A stretch of DNA of 44,937 bases from Bacteroides timonensis (lineage in GTDB: Bacteria > Bacteroidota > Bacteroidia > Bacteroidales > Bacteroidaceae). Made by a program: the position numbers and the translations under genes. The notes beneath the pieces were generated by a model that was not told where the DNA came from, ran no database searches, and saw only the letters and a list, made by a program, of their open reading frames with translations. The stretch covers positions 1 through 44,937 of the forward strand of contig NZ_CBVI010000067.1 in NCBI RefSeq assembly GCF_000513195.1, in the 5' to 3' direction. Shown in pieces: positions 7,831 through 16,114 of this stretch. Each line of letters starts with the position of its first letter. Positions within the stretch are counted from its first letter, which is position 1.

Positions 7831-7903
7831 TTAAAGTCTTATATAGTGACAGAAATTCATCCTACTAAGGTATAAACCGATTTTTGAAACAGTACCAATA
7901 TAT

Positions 7904-7920
7904 CAAGTACAGCCAGTACT
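7904..7920 (+). repeat. right inverted repeat (IR-R) of the SusC switch
   Basis: CAAGTACAGCCAGTACT. The inner part is itself a dyad: AGTAC, five-base spacer AGCCA, GTACT, as expected for a site bound by two recombinase subunits. IR-L differs by one base in the second arm. The site is translated as S-T-A-S-T when read in the SusC frame. Confidence 0.85.
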
Positions 7921-10900
7921 ATGCGTGTTTCGTTCGTAGGAATGCAACAGCAAGAAGTTCCGATTAAGCAGGGCTTGATAAAAATCACTTTGAAGTCGGA
8001 TGCCGAATTGCTGGACGAGGTAGTCGTGACGGCAATGGGTATTTCGCGTTCAGAAAAGACATTGGGATATTCCGCCACTACGGTGAAGAGTGACGAGATT
8101 ATCAGTGCACGTACAACGAACGTTGCCAATGCACTTTCCGGCAAGGTGGCCGGCCTCCAGGTAAGTTCCACTTCATCTGATCCGGGTGCGGTAAGCAATA
8201 TCGTTATCCGTGGTTTCAGTTCCATCAATGGTGACAACCAGCCGCTGTATGTAGTGGACGGAGTACCTTTGCAGAACAATATGTTCTCCGGTTCCGGCAA
8301 GAATGTGGCGACGGGCGGCATTGGCAATGTATCTTCGGAAGACATAGAGTCCATGACCGTGTTGAAAGGTGCCGCCGCCACCGCATTGTATGGTAGCCGT
8401 GCCGCCAACGGTGTCATCATCATTACCACAAAAACCGGCAAGAAGGGAGACGGCCGCAATTTTTCCATCAGCTATAATGGAAGCTTGCAGGCACGCCAAG
8501 TCTCTCTGTTGCCCGAAATGCAGAACGAGTTCGGACAAGGATGGAACGGTGGCCAGACATTCATCGAGAATGGTTCCTGGGGGCCTGCCCTTGACGGATC
8601 CATGCAAGTATATGGTCCTATCTGGAACCATCAGCAACTCATCCACGAGTATAGCGCCAAGAAAGACAATGTGAAAGATTTCTTTGATTTGGGCTGGTCT
8701 CAAAACCACAGCATTGCGCTGAGCGGCGTTTCCAGTGACAGCAAGATGAACTACTATCTTTCTTATTCTTACTCTGATGATGACGGTATCATGCCGAAAG
8801 ACTATGATACCTTTGAACGTAACACCGTCGCTTTCCGTGGCAGTTATGATGCTGCCGAGTGGCTGAAGGTATCTTCTTCTCTTAACTTTGCACGCACGGC
8901 TACCGATGCCGTCGGCAGCTTTCAGGGAACTTCCGTCATCGACGGTGTATTTGAAATGCCGCGTGACATTTCCATTGTAGATATGAAGGATACCAGTTCG
9001 CCTTTCAATACTCCGGAAGCCTATTTCACTCCTTATGGTGTCACCAACCCTTATTGGGCGTTGGAGAACAACTACAACCATACGGCCTCCAAGCAGATTT
9101 ATGGTAAGGTTCAGGCGGACATCAAACCTATCAAGGAATTGACGCTTTCTTACCGTATGGGATTTGACTACACGGACTATGACGTAAAGATTGGTTCTCC
9201 GCAGATTGCACTGGATGATGCCTTGATTGACGAGGATTATGGCTATGCACCTTCCAACATGAACCAGAGTGGATATGTATATGCACGTTATGGACGCCAT
9301 TTGGAATTGAACCATGATTTCCTTGCCAACTATGCCGATAAGTTCCTAAATGATAAGCTCGATGTGAACGTGAATGCCGGTATCAACATGAACGAGCGCT
9401 CTTTTACCAGAATGACCGGACAGACGGATGATTTGACTTTCCATACCGGATTCTGGGATTTGAGCAACGGTGCCACGAAAACTACCCTTGGAGAAAACCA
9501 AAACAAGCGCCGCTTGGTGGGTCTCTTTGGAGATATTACTCTGGGCTGGGACGATATGGTTTATTTGAACCTGACTGCCCGTAACGACTGGTCTTCCACA
9601 TTGCCCATCGACAAGAATAGTTTCTTCTATCCGGGCGCTACATTAAGCTGGATTTTCACAAGGCTTATTCCAGAAAACAAAGTGCTCAGTTTCGGTAAGT
9701 TGCGTCTGGCATACGGTAAAACGGGTAATGATGCTGACCCTTATCAGACAGGAGTCACCTACATTCAAGGTACAGCAAATGGCTATTATGGAAGTGGTGT
9801 AGCACAATTCCCGATGAATGGCGCAAATGCATTCCAGGCTTCCAACACGAAGGGCAGTTCTACGCTGAAACCGGAAATGACATCTGAATTTGAAGTCGGC
9901 TTGAACCTGCAGTTCTTCAACGGTCGCTTGGGGCTTGACGCCTCCTACTATAACCGTACTACAAACGACCAGATATTTACATTACCGGTTGACCCTTCAA
10001 CGGGTTATAGCTACATGGTGACCAACTTCGGTAAAGTTCGCAACAGTGGCGTTGAGCTGGTATTGAATACGGTACCTGTCCAGACAAAAGACTTTCGCTG
10101 GAATTTAGACTTCAACTTTGCCAAGAACGACAATAAAGTCATAGAATTGCCCGAAAGCCTGGAGGGCGGCAGGGTTTCTATCTATAATTTTTCTGCAGGA
10201 AACGATGCAATCTATATGTATGCGGAAGAAGGCAAGGCGATGGGACAGTTCTATACTTATCTGCCCAAATATACGGAAGATGGACAGCCCATTGTGGATG
10301 CCAACGGTCAACCGGTATTGGGTACTGCGGTTGAAGATACCGGAAAGAATATGAACAACGACTGGACTGCCGGTGTAAACACGGCCTTTACCTACAAAGG
10401 CTTCACACTAAGTGCCGCGCTCGATATCCGCAAAGGCGGTTACATGTTCTCACGCACCAAGAACCTGATGCAGTTTACCGGCAACGGAATCGCCACCACT
10501 TACAACGGTCGCCGTCCGTTCGTCATTCCCAATTCCGTGGTGGACAATGGAGACGGCACTTATTCGGAGAACACTACACCTATCTACCAGTATAACGGCA
10601 GCTATCAGACTTACTTCAACGACTATGGATACGGTGCCGGTGGCGAAGCTTACTTGATTGACCGTTCTTTCGTTAAGTTGCGCAACATCAGCCTGACTTG
10701 GGATGTACCCAAGACTTGGGTACGTGCCATGTCATTGAGCGGTTTGGCACTGACCGTGTTCTGCAATAACGTATTCACATGGACGGCTTCGGACAATAAT
10801 TTTGTCGATCCTGAATCAACCACCGTTTCCCAGGCTACTTACGGTGATTTGGCTACTCAGTTCGGTGAACTTTACACCAACCCGTCTTGCCGTACATTCG

Positions 10901-10926
10901 GATGCAGCCTTAGCGTTAAATTCTAA
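7921..10926 (+). CDS. SusC/RagA-type TonB-dependent receptor lacking its N-terminus
   Basis: 1,001 residues from the first ATG, but the family frame continues upstream through IR-R to 7906. It has the end of the carboxypeptidase-like domain (VSFVGMQQQEV), the TonB-box region (LDEVVVTAMG), the plug (NALSGKVAGLQ, PLYVVDGVPL, VLKGAAATALYGSRAANGVI) and a full barrel ending in a C-terminal Phe (SLSVKF). It lacks any signal peptide, so a protein made from this ATG could not reach the outer membrane. The missing head lies inverted at 6150-6377. When intact, it would import a ligand captured by the SusD lipoprotein encoded 20 bases downstream. The ligand is unknown and no enzymes lie in the operon. 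Confidence 0.9.
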   Translation: MRVSFVGMQQQEVPIKQGLIKITLKSDAELLDEVVVTAMGISRSEKTLGYSATTVKSDEIISARTTNVANALSGKVAGLQVSSTSSDPGAVSNIVIRGFSSINGDNQPLYVVDGVPLQNNMFSGSGKNVATGGIGNVSSEDIESMTVLKGAAATALYGSRAANGVIIITTKTGKKGDGRNFSISYNGSLQARQVSLLPEMQNEFGQGWNGGQTFIENGSWGPALDGSMQVYGPIWNHQQLIHEYSAKKDNVKDFFDLGWSQNHSIALSGVSSDSKMNYYLSYSYSDDDGIMPKDYDTFERNTVAFRGSYDAAEWLKVSSSLNFARTATDAVGSFQGTSVIDGVFEMPRDISIVDMKDTSSPFNTPEAYFTPYGVTNPYWALENNYNHTASKQIYGKVQADIKPIKELTLSYRMGFDYTDYDVKIGSPQIALDDALIDEDYGYAPSNMNQSGYVYARYGRHLELNHDFLANYADKFLNDKLDVNVNAGINMNERSFTRMTGQTDDLTFHTGFWDLSNGATKTTLGENQNKRRLVGLFGDITLGWDDMVYLNLTARNDWSSTLPIDKNSFFYPGATLSWIFTRLIPENKVLSFGKLRLAYGKTGNDADPYQTGVTYIQGTANGYYGSGVAQFPMNGANAFQASNTKGSSTLKPEMTSEFEVGLNLQFFNGRLGLDASYYNRTTNDQIFTLPVDPSTGYSYMVTNFGKVRNSGVELVLNTVPVQTKDFRWNLDFNFAKNDNKVIELPESLEGGRVSIYNFSAGNDAIYMYAEEGKAMGQFYTYLPKYTEDGQPIVDANGQPVLGTAVEDTGKNMNNDWTAGVNTAFTYKGFTLSAALDIRKGGYMFSRTKNLMQFTGNGIATTYNGRRPFVIPNSVVDNGDGTYSENTTPIYQYNGSYQTYFNDYGYGAGGEAYLIDRSFVKLRNISLTWDVPKTWVRAMSLSGLALTVFCNNVFTWTASDNNFVDPESTTVSQATYGDLATQFGELYTNPSCRTFGCSLSVKF

Positions 10927-10945
10927 AAAACAGGAGAAATCAGAT

Positions 10946-12454
10946 ATGAAAAGAATATTGCTTATATCAACTATTACATTGAGTGTAGCTTTTGCTTCCT
11001 GCGACAGTTACTTAGACATCAATGAAGACCCGAACTCGCCTTCGGCAGACAACATCGAGACCGGTATGCTGATGCCGGCCATCGAAATGAACGTGGCAGC
11101 AAGCTACGGTGACTTCCTGCGCATTGCCGGCGGTTATCATGCACAGCAGTATGCCCAGCTGAACGGCACGAGCAATTATGTGGACTATTCACAGTTCAAC
11201 ATGTCCGCCACCCGCAGTAGCGGCACTTATACACAGTTCAACCAGAAGGCGCTGCTGAACCTGAAAACAGTGCGTGAGAAGTCGGAAGCAGCTGAAGATT
11301 GGGGGACTTATCTGGCTGCCACTATCTTGCGTGCTTTTGTTTATGAAGCTTTGGTGGACTGCTACGGTGAGGTGCCTTATACGGAAGCTCTCAATCCTGA
11401 TAACCTTGCTCCGAAATATGATGATGGACAAGCGGTTTATGAAGGGGTAATTGCCGAGATAGATGCGGCCCTTGCCAACGTGTCAAGTTCAAGTCCGGTT
11501 TGTACCAACTTCCTTTATCCGTCTGCCACGGCAAGCCAATGGATACGGTTTGCCAATGCCCTGAAGCTGAAAATGCTGATGCGTATGGCTGACGTAAGGA
11601 ATGTACAAACTGAAGTTGCCGCTTTGATTGCCGACAATAATTTCCCCACGGCTGACGTAAGCTATGTGGACTGCTGGAGTAATGAACCCGGACAGATGAA
11701 TCCCTTCTACTCAGAGGAATTCAGTTCTGCTTGGGGATCTACCCAGACAAACGTTGCCGCCAATCTGGCCATCATCGGAACCATGCAGGTAAAAGATGCC
11801 GAGGACAACATCGTATATCAGGATCCGCGCCTCGCCGCATTCTTTGCACCGAACAGTACGGGAGCCTATATCGGCGGTATTTCCGGTACAAACTACCCCG
11901 GATCTACGAGCAGGTTGCAAGACTGGTGTCGTCCGGTAGTAAACTATAATTCTCCTGTTTGCCTGATATCAGTGGCCGAAGTAGAGTTCTTCATTGCTGA
12001 ATACTATGCACGCTATGGAACGGAAACCGAGGCCGCCGCGCACTATGCCGCAGCAGTGGAAGCTTCGTTTGCATCGGCAGGTGTCAGTGGCGCCGCTGAA
12101 TATGTAACCCGCTATCCCTACGACCACAGCAACTACAAGCAAAGCATCGGTCTTGCCAAATGGGTGGCACTGTCCGGTATCAACACCTTTGAGGCATGGT
12201 GCGAGATGCGCCGTCTGGACTATCCGACTTTTGGGACAGCCAAAGGCAGCGATTTCTATTCTGTGGGCGACGAAAACTCCTACAATGTATCGACGTATGT
12301 GCCCGGAACACTTTATACCCCTATTCAGGTATTCGGACAAGTGGGTGACAACAAGCTGCTGGAGCGTTATCCGTATGCAGAAAGCTCTTCTGCCCGTAAC
12401 CCCAATACACCGGCATTTCCGGGTTATACGTCACCCGTATTTTGGGGCAAGTAA
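10946..12454 (+). CDS. SusD/RagB-type surface lipoprotein
   Basis: 502 residues. The leader ends in a lipobox (SVAFASC, Cys 19), followed by the typical DSYLDINEDPNSPS, characteristic of the SusD-like_2 subgroup. It forms the ligand-binding lid over the SusC barrel. The ATG at 10946 is chosen over upstream frame extension because it follows AGGAG by about 9 bases and begins the signal peptide. It is co-transcribed with the SusC body, so its expression depends on the inverted promoter. Confidence 0.93.
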   Translation: MKRILLISTITLSVAFASCDSYLDINEDPNSPSADNIETGMLMPAIEMNVAASYGDFLRIAGGYHAQQYAQLNGTSNYVDYSQFNMSATRSSGTYTQFNQKALLNLKTVREKSEAAEDWGTYLAATILRAFVYEALVDCYGEVPYTEALNPDNLAPKYDDGQAVYEGVIAEIDAALANVSSSSPVCTNFLYPSATASQWIRFANALKLKMLMRMADVRNVQTEVAALIADNNFPTADVSYVDCWSNEPGQMNPFYSEEFSSAWGSTQTNVAANLAIIGTMQVKDAEDNIVYQDPRLAAFFAPNSTGAYIGGISGTNYPGSTSRLQDWCRPVVNYNSPVCLISVAEVEFFIAEYYARYGTETEAAAHYAAAVEASFASAGVSGAAEYVTRYPYDHSNYKQSIGLAKWVALSGINTFEAWCEMRRLDYPTFGTAKGSDFYSVGDENSYNVSTYVPGTLYTPIQVFGQVGDNKLLERYPYAESSSARNPNTPAFPGYTSPVFWGK

Positions 12455-12489
12455 TCTATCATTTCAATATGCATAAATTGAACAGAACA

Positions 12490-13194
12490 ATGAAAAGTAA
12501 ACTAATATATTTAATGATGATCGCGATGGTTGTTGTTTCGATGGCCGGTTGCGATGATGAAAGTACGGCAGGCATGACCCGCATCACGTACTATCCCGAA
12601 CTGACGCTGGAAGGCGCGACGACTCTTTATCTGGATAAAGGGAATACTTTTGCCGACCCAGGATATACTGCCACACTGAATGGAGAGGATGTGACGGATG
12701 ATGTAAAGGTGACATCCAATGTAAATACCGCCAACTCGGGCGTATATTCTATCAGCTATTCCATTACAAATGCTGACGGTTTTGCGTCCACCGCTTCACG
12801 CACAGTTATCGTTACTGATCCGACAGATGCAGTAGAAGGCGTTTATGACGTAGATCCGACAAGTTTTCGACTTCGTGCCGGTGCCCAAGTGGCATACGGA
12901 GGCAGTTATACTGTCTTGATATTGAACAAGGGTGACGGCACTTATAGCATTGACGACCTGCTGGCCGGATGGTATTGTGTACGTGCGAACTATGGCACAA
13001 GATATGCCATGCAGGGCACAATTACCGTTTCCGATGGTGTGGTGTCTTTAGTAAACAGCTATATAGACGGTTGGGGCGACTCCGCCACCAGCCTGACCGA
13101 CGGAACATTTGACGCGGCTACCGGAACGATGGTCTACAACCTTGAGTACACTGATACTCCGATGAATTTTTATGTAACAATGTATAAGAGATAA
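12490..13194 (+). CDS. lipoprotein with Ig-like DUF5011-type domain
   Basis: About 234 residues. The leader KSKLIYLMMIAMVVVSMAGC has a lipobox. Residues about 35-110 (LYLDKGNTFADPGYTATL ... GVYSISYSITNADGFAS ... RTVIV) match the Ig-like domain found in surface lipoproteins next to SusCD pairs. The C-terminal part is an unclassified beta-rich domain. It probably assists ligand binding at the cell surface. A start at 12469 would add seven residues before the leader; the ATG at 12490 is preferred. It overlaps the next gene by one base. Confidence 0.82.
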   Translation: MKSKLIYLMMIAMVVVSMAGCDDESTAGMTRITYYPELTLEGATTLYLDKGNTFADPGYTATLNGEDVTDDVKVTSNVNTANSGVYSISYSITNADGFASTASRTVIVTDPTDAVEGVYDVDPTSFRLRAGAQVAYGGSYTVLILNKGDGTYSIDDLLAGWYCVRANYGTRYAMQGTITVSDGVVSLVNSYIDGWGDSATSLTDGTFDAATGTMVYNLEYTDTPMNFYVTMYKR

Positions 13195-13715
13195 TGAGTA
13201 TGAAAAGAGCAATATATGTATTGATGATGGTCGCAGGCCTTGCATTGACTTCCTGCGAAAAGGACGAGGTGGGTGGCACTGCCACTCAATCCTTGGCCGG
13301 AGAATGGGTAGTGACGGTAGATGCCGTGGATGCAAACGGAGAAACCGTGATTGAGGATCCCTTTGGCAGTGGGCATATTATGATGAACACCTATAATACG
13401 GCAGCCAATACGGCAACGGAAATGTGGGTGGATGATTTGACTAACTTCTGGGAGTTTAAGGTAAAAGTGAAAGCCGACACCCAAACATTGACTTTCGCCA
13501 CTGAAGGTGCTGCACAGAATGCGGTTTATGACTGCAAGGTGACGATTGACGGAGGAAAAGTCTTGCTGAAAGCCGCCACTACCCCAAGTGGTATGCCGGC
13601 TGACAGCATTGTCTTCTACGTAGGTTTTGACGACGATGATAATCCCGCTGCATACGGATATGCCAAATACAAAGTGTCCGGCTACCGCTATACCGGTCTT
13701 GCCGCTGACAACTGA
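13194..13715 (+). CDS. lipid-binding-type (lipocalin-like) lipoprotein
   Basis: About 173 residues. The leader ends in a lipobox (GLALTSC), then EKDEVGGTATQSLAGEWVV, the opening of the Bacteroides lipid-binding putative hydrolase family. Despite the family name no catalytic residues can be pointed to. The ATG at 13194 overlaps the upstream TAA (TAATG), a sign of coupled translation; a second ATG at 13200 is also possible. Last gene of the switchable operon. Confidence 0.75.
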   Translation: MSMKRAIYVLMMVAGLALTSCEKDEVGGTATQSLAGEWVVTVDAVDANGETVIEDPFGSGHIMMNTYNTAANTATEMWVDDLTNFWEFKVKVKADTQTLTFATEGAAQNAVYDCKVTIDGGKVLLKAATTPSGMPADSIVFYVGFDDDDNPAAYGYAKYKVSGYRYTGLAADN

Positions 13716-13855
13716 TGAACTTGGACTTTCCCGGAGGATTTCTCTCCCCAATGAATAAGATGAAAGATTATAATAACAAATGCTCACTTTTGCACACATC
13801 ATCTGTCTGAAGTTGAGATTTGCAATCAGTTTCTTACTCTAATTAAGAAACAACG

Positions 13856-13890
13856 CGGGACACCTTCGTGAGAAGTTGTCCCGTTTTCGT
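13856..13890 (+). terminator. terminator of the switchable SusCD operon
   Basis: CGGGACA (13856-13862) pairs with TGTCCCG (13877-13883) over a 14-base loop and is followed by TTTTCGT. Confidence 0.75.
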
Positions 13891-13911
13891 GTCATATAGT
13901 CCCTGATAATA

Positions 13912-14043
13912 GGTACGCCATCCGTAACAGGCTTGATACGGCACCCGTATTAGGCTTGATACGGCATCCGTATTAGACTTGATACGGCACCCGTATAAGA
14001 CTTAATACGACACCCGTATAAATGCGAATACGGTAGGCGTATC
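13912..14043. repeat. tandem array of 23-bp palindromic units (array 1)
   Basis: Six units with starts at 13912, 13935, 13958, 13981, 14004 and about 14026. The core is ATACGGCACCCGTAT, in which ATACGG pairs with CCGTAT around CAC. The middle units are nearly identical, while the outer two are degenerate (TACGCC and GGCGTA forms). There are no unique spacers, so it is not CRISPR. The same core recurs in reverse complement at 29.7-29.85 kb. Confidence 0.85.
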
Positions 14044-14114
14044 AAAAGTGAATGCGCCTGCCGTACATCATGATGGGATGGAATGCCCCGTCTCGGCCTC
14101 TGTCCCTTGCTTGT

Positions 14115-14912
14115 TTATCCCAGCGGATTTTCTTCCAGGCCACCGTCCGGACCACCCGAAGTTCCGCCACCGCCTGCGGGAGCCGTACCGATGTAGATGG
14201 TCTTCTCCACCGAGCGCGGAGACTTCAACTGTTGCTTGCTATTGCCGCCATACTGCGTGGTGAGCTTCAACGTATAAGTGCCGTTGCCGAGGTTGGCGGG
14301 AATGATGAAAGTGACCTTCGACGGGTCGTTCATCACATAGAGATCGTCCGTAATCTTAGTGACGGTGCCGCCGGCGGACGTCAGCGTGATGCCTACCGCG
14401 GCATCCGTACCGGCTACCCTGATTTTGCTGCCCGTCAGCGTGAAGGCGCGCCCGGCAGTGGCGCTTGCATCCTGCGCACGGGTGGAAGCATCCGTCACGC
14501 CGCCGATATAGATGGCCGAGCCTTTCTCACCGATGATGTTGACGGTGGTGCGCTTGATGGCCTCGCGCAGTTCGGCACCCATCTGGAAGTTCACCGCGAT
14601 GGAGTTCTTCTGCGGATTCCACTGCGAGTTCTCGATGACACCGTGGAAGACGGTGCTGGCATACGTGATGCCGTCGTTCACGTTGATGCCGCTCAGCAGC
14701 AGGCGTTTCACCACGCGGTTGCGCAGGGCAAAGACGTGCTGGATGGTTTCTTCGCGAAGACCGGAGTCTTCGGCTTTCATTTCGGCGATGATACGCGCTT
14801 CGTCGGCGGTGCCGTTGGAGACGGGGACGAGGATCATGTCTTCCTTGTTATCCACCGTAACAGCGTTGTCGGCCAACTGGCCGTTCATCTGATACTTGAT
14901 TTCTTCTGCCAT
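14115..14912 (-). CDS. HU/IHF-like DNA-binding protein with DUF4469 domain
   Basis: 265 residues, cytoplasmic. The N-terminal half (about 1-125: KYQMNGQLADNAVTVDNKED, later NRVVKRLLLSGINVNDG and ELREAIKRTTV) matches the HU-like domain of the Bacteroides Bvu_2165 family. The C-terminal half (about 135-245: ITLTSAGGTV, FIIPANLGNGTYTLKLTTQY) is the Ig-like DUF4469 domain. A glycine-rich tail ends the protein. These proteins are thought to bind DNA, with unknown function. Its 5' leader carries a terminator-like hairpin. It is convergent with array 1. Confidence 0.88.
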   Translation of the reverse strand: MAEEIKYQMNGQLADNAVTVDNKEDMILVPVSNGTADEARIIAEMKAEDSGLREETIQHVFALRNRVVKRLLLSGINVNDGITYASTVFHGVIENSQWNPQKNSIAVNFQMGAELREAIKRTTVNIIGEKGSAIYIGGVTDASTRAQDASATAGRAFTLTGSKIRVAGTDAAVGITLTSAGGTVTKITDDLYVMNDPSKVTFIIPANLGNGTYTLKLTTQYGGNSKQQLKSPRSVEKTIYIGTAPAGGGGTSGGPDGGLEENPLG

Positions 14913-14938
14913 TGTTTTTGGTATTGATGTAAATGAAT

Positions 14939-15002
14939 AAAAAGCCCTGCGCTTCTCCTCTCGCTGTCGGCAGGCAATGCCGACGGATGAAGAAGGCAGG
15001 GC
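14939..15002 (-). terminator. long terminator-like hairpin in the leader of the HU-like gene
   Basis: Read on the minus strand: GCCCTGC, TTCT, then GTCGGCA-loop-TGCCGAC, AGAAG and GCAGGGC, followed at once by TTTTTATT. The ATG of the HU-like gene is 27 bases further on. It can be the terminator of the upstream DUF362 gene, or an attenuator if transcription starts at the TACCTTCG box (15024-15017). Confidence 0.65.
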
Positions 15003-15131
15003 GGTTAATTATTTTACGAAGGTAGGTGAATAGTGAAGTACTACGGGTATGTATTAGGGTAAAAAAAGTACAAATCCTACCTGCACATCAATTTCACAGC
15101 AAGAAGCCGGTAGCTTCCGGATATCCTCGTA

Positions 15132-16100
15132 TCACTTATCCAACTTAACCAGTTCATATTTCTGGCTGCCAAGTCCCAGTTGCTCCGCATATTCCAGATT
15201 GTGCATTCCGTTGCGTGAGTCAATACGCTCGATAAGATGAATCTTTCCGTGATCCTCCGAATTGCGTACCATGTCGATGCATGCACGGTCCAAAGCAACC
15301 GGATCGAGAGAGGCCAGGATACCGATGTCACCCATCTTCGGATCTTCCGGTTTGGCTACGCAATCACAGTCAACGGACAGATTGTTGGCTACACTGATAT
15401 ACAGAATCTTATCCCCAGCATGGTCGATGATGGCTTTGGAAGCCTCCGCCATCGCTTCCTGGAAAATATCCTGATGAGGAAGATCATTCCATACATCCTT
15501 TTGGCTCAGAGTCTTTCCGGCAGAGTGAATCAACGCTTTTCCACGAGAGGAAGCAATGCCGATGGAAATATTCTTCAGCGCGCCGCCAAAGCCCGCCATA
15601 GGATGGCCTTTGAAATGCGACAATACCACTGTGAAGTCATAGTTCAAGAAGTTCTTTCCAACCAGATCTTCTTTCAGGTGCTTTCCACCCTTCACCGGCA
15701 GGGATACATCGCCGTCCACATCCATGATGTCCACCGGAGCAATGGCTGTAAAGCCGTGTTCCTCGGCAGCTTTCAGATTGTCTTTAGCATTGGTGCGTCC
15801 ACCACCATAAGCCGTATTGCACTCTACGATAGTACCGTTCACTTTCTTGACCAACGCTCTAATAAGATTCGGATCAAGATGGTAGTTATTACCCGGCTCG
15901 CCCGTAGAAAGCTTGACGGCAACCTTGCCTTCAGCCTTGCGTCCAAGCGCTTCATAAATCTTCACCAAGTTCTCCGATGAGATTTCCTTGAAGAAATACA
16001 CCTTAGGCAATTCCGCCTTTTCCGTTTGCTGCGCATTAGCACAATGTGTTCCTGCCAGCATACAAGCACATGCAGAAAGCGTCATAATCATCTTTTTCAT
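15132..16100 (-). CDS. exported DUF362-family protein
   Basis: 322 residues with a signal peptide (KKMIMTLSACACMLAGTHCANAQ; the Cys residues do not form a clear lipobox). The DUF362 hallmarks are visible: KLSTGEPGNNYHLDPNLI, VVECNTAYGG-like IVECNTAYGGGRT, LSHFKGHPMAGFGGALKN, and SVANNLSVDCDC. DUF362 proteins are often linked to Fe-S proteins, but this one has no ferredoxin domain. Function unknown. It begins 14 bases after the TonB receptor stop, so it shares that operon. Confidence 0.88.
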   Translation of the reverse strand: MKKMIMTLSACACMLAGTHCANAQQTEKAELPKVYFFKEISSENLVKIYEALGRKAEGKVAVKLSTGEPGNNYHLDPNLIRALVKKVNGTIVECNTAYGGGRTNAKDNLKAAEEHGFTAIAPVDIMDVDGDVSLPVKGGKHLKEDLVGKNFLNYDFTVVLSHFKGHPMAGFGGALKNISIGIASSRGKALIHSAGKTLSQKDVWNDLPHQDIFQEAMAEASKAIIDHAGDKILYISVANNLSVDCDCVAKPEDPKMGDIGILASLDPVALDRACIDMVRNSEDHGKIHLIERIDSRNGMHNLEYAEQLGLGSQKYELVKLDK

Positions 16101-16114
16101 TCTTCGTTATTCAT

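Larger units (their letters stand above)
6162..7920. other. putative invertible DNA segment (SusC on/off switch)
   Basis: About 1.76 kb bounded by 17-bp inverted repeats that match at 16 positions and lie at the exact points where the SusC homology breaks off on each side. Flipping it would place the promoter, signal peptide and first domain in frame with the receptor body, giving a protein of about 1,073 residues, normal for SusC. It contains the SusC head and promoter, a complete NimA-like gene and a lipoprotein-like remnant. No recombinase gene is in the window, so one would have to act in trans. A one-time rearrangement is the alternative. Confidence 0.8.

Noticed and set aside
7603..7875. 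rightward small genes before the SusC body
   Set aside because: They are antisense to a more protein-like decayed frame, and have no promoter or leader.
8173..9315. leftward 380-codon gene opposite the SusC body
   Set aside because: Antisense to conserved plug and barrel sequence; the protein has no recognisable domain. Similar long antisense frames opposite the other large genes were rejected for the same reason.
13912..14043. CRISPR array
   Set aside because: The units are contiguous 23-bp repeats with conserved sequence throughout, without unique spacers, and no cas genes are nearby.
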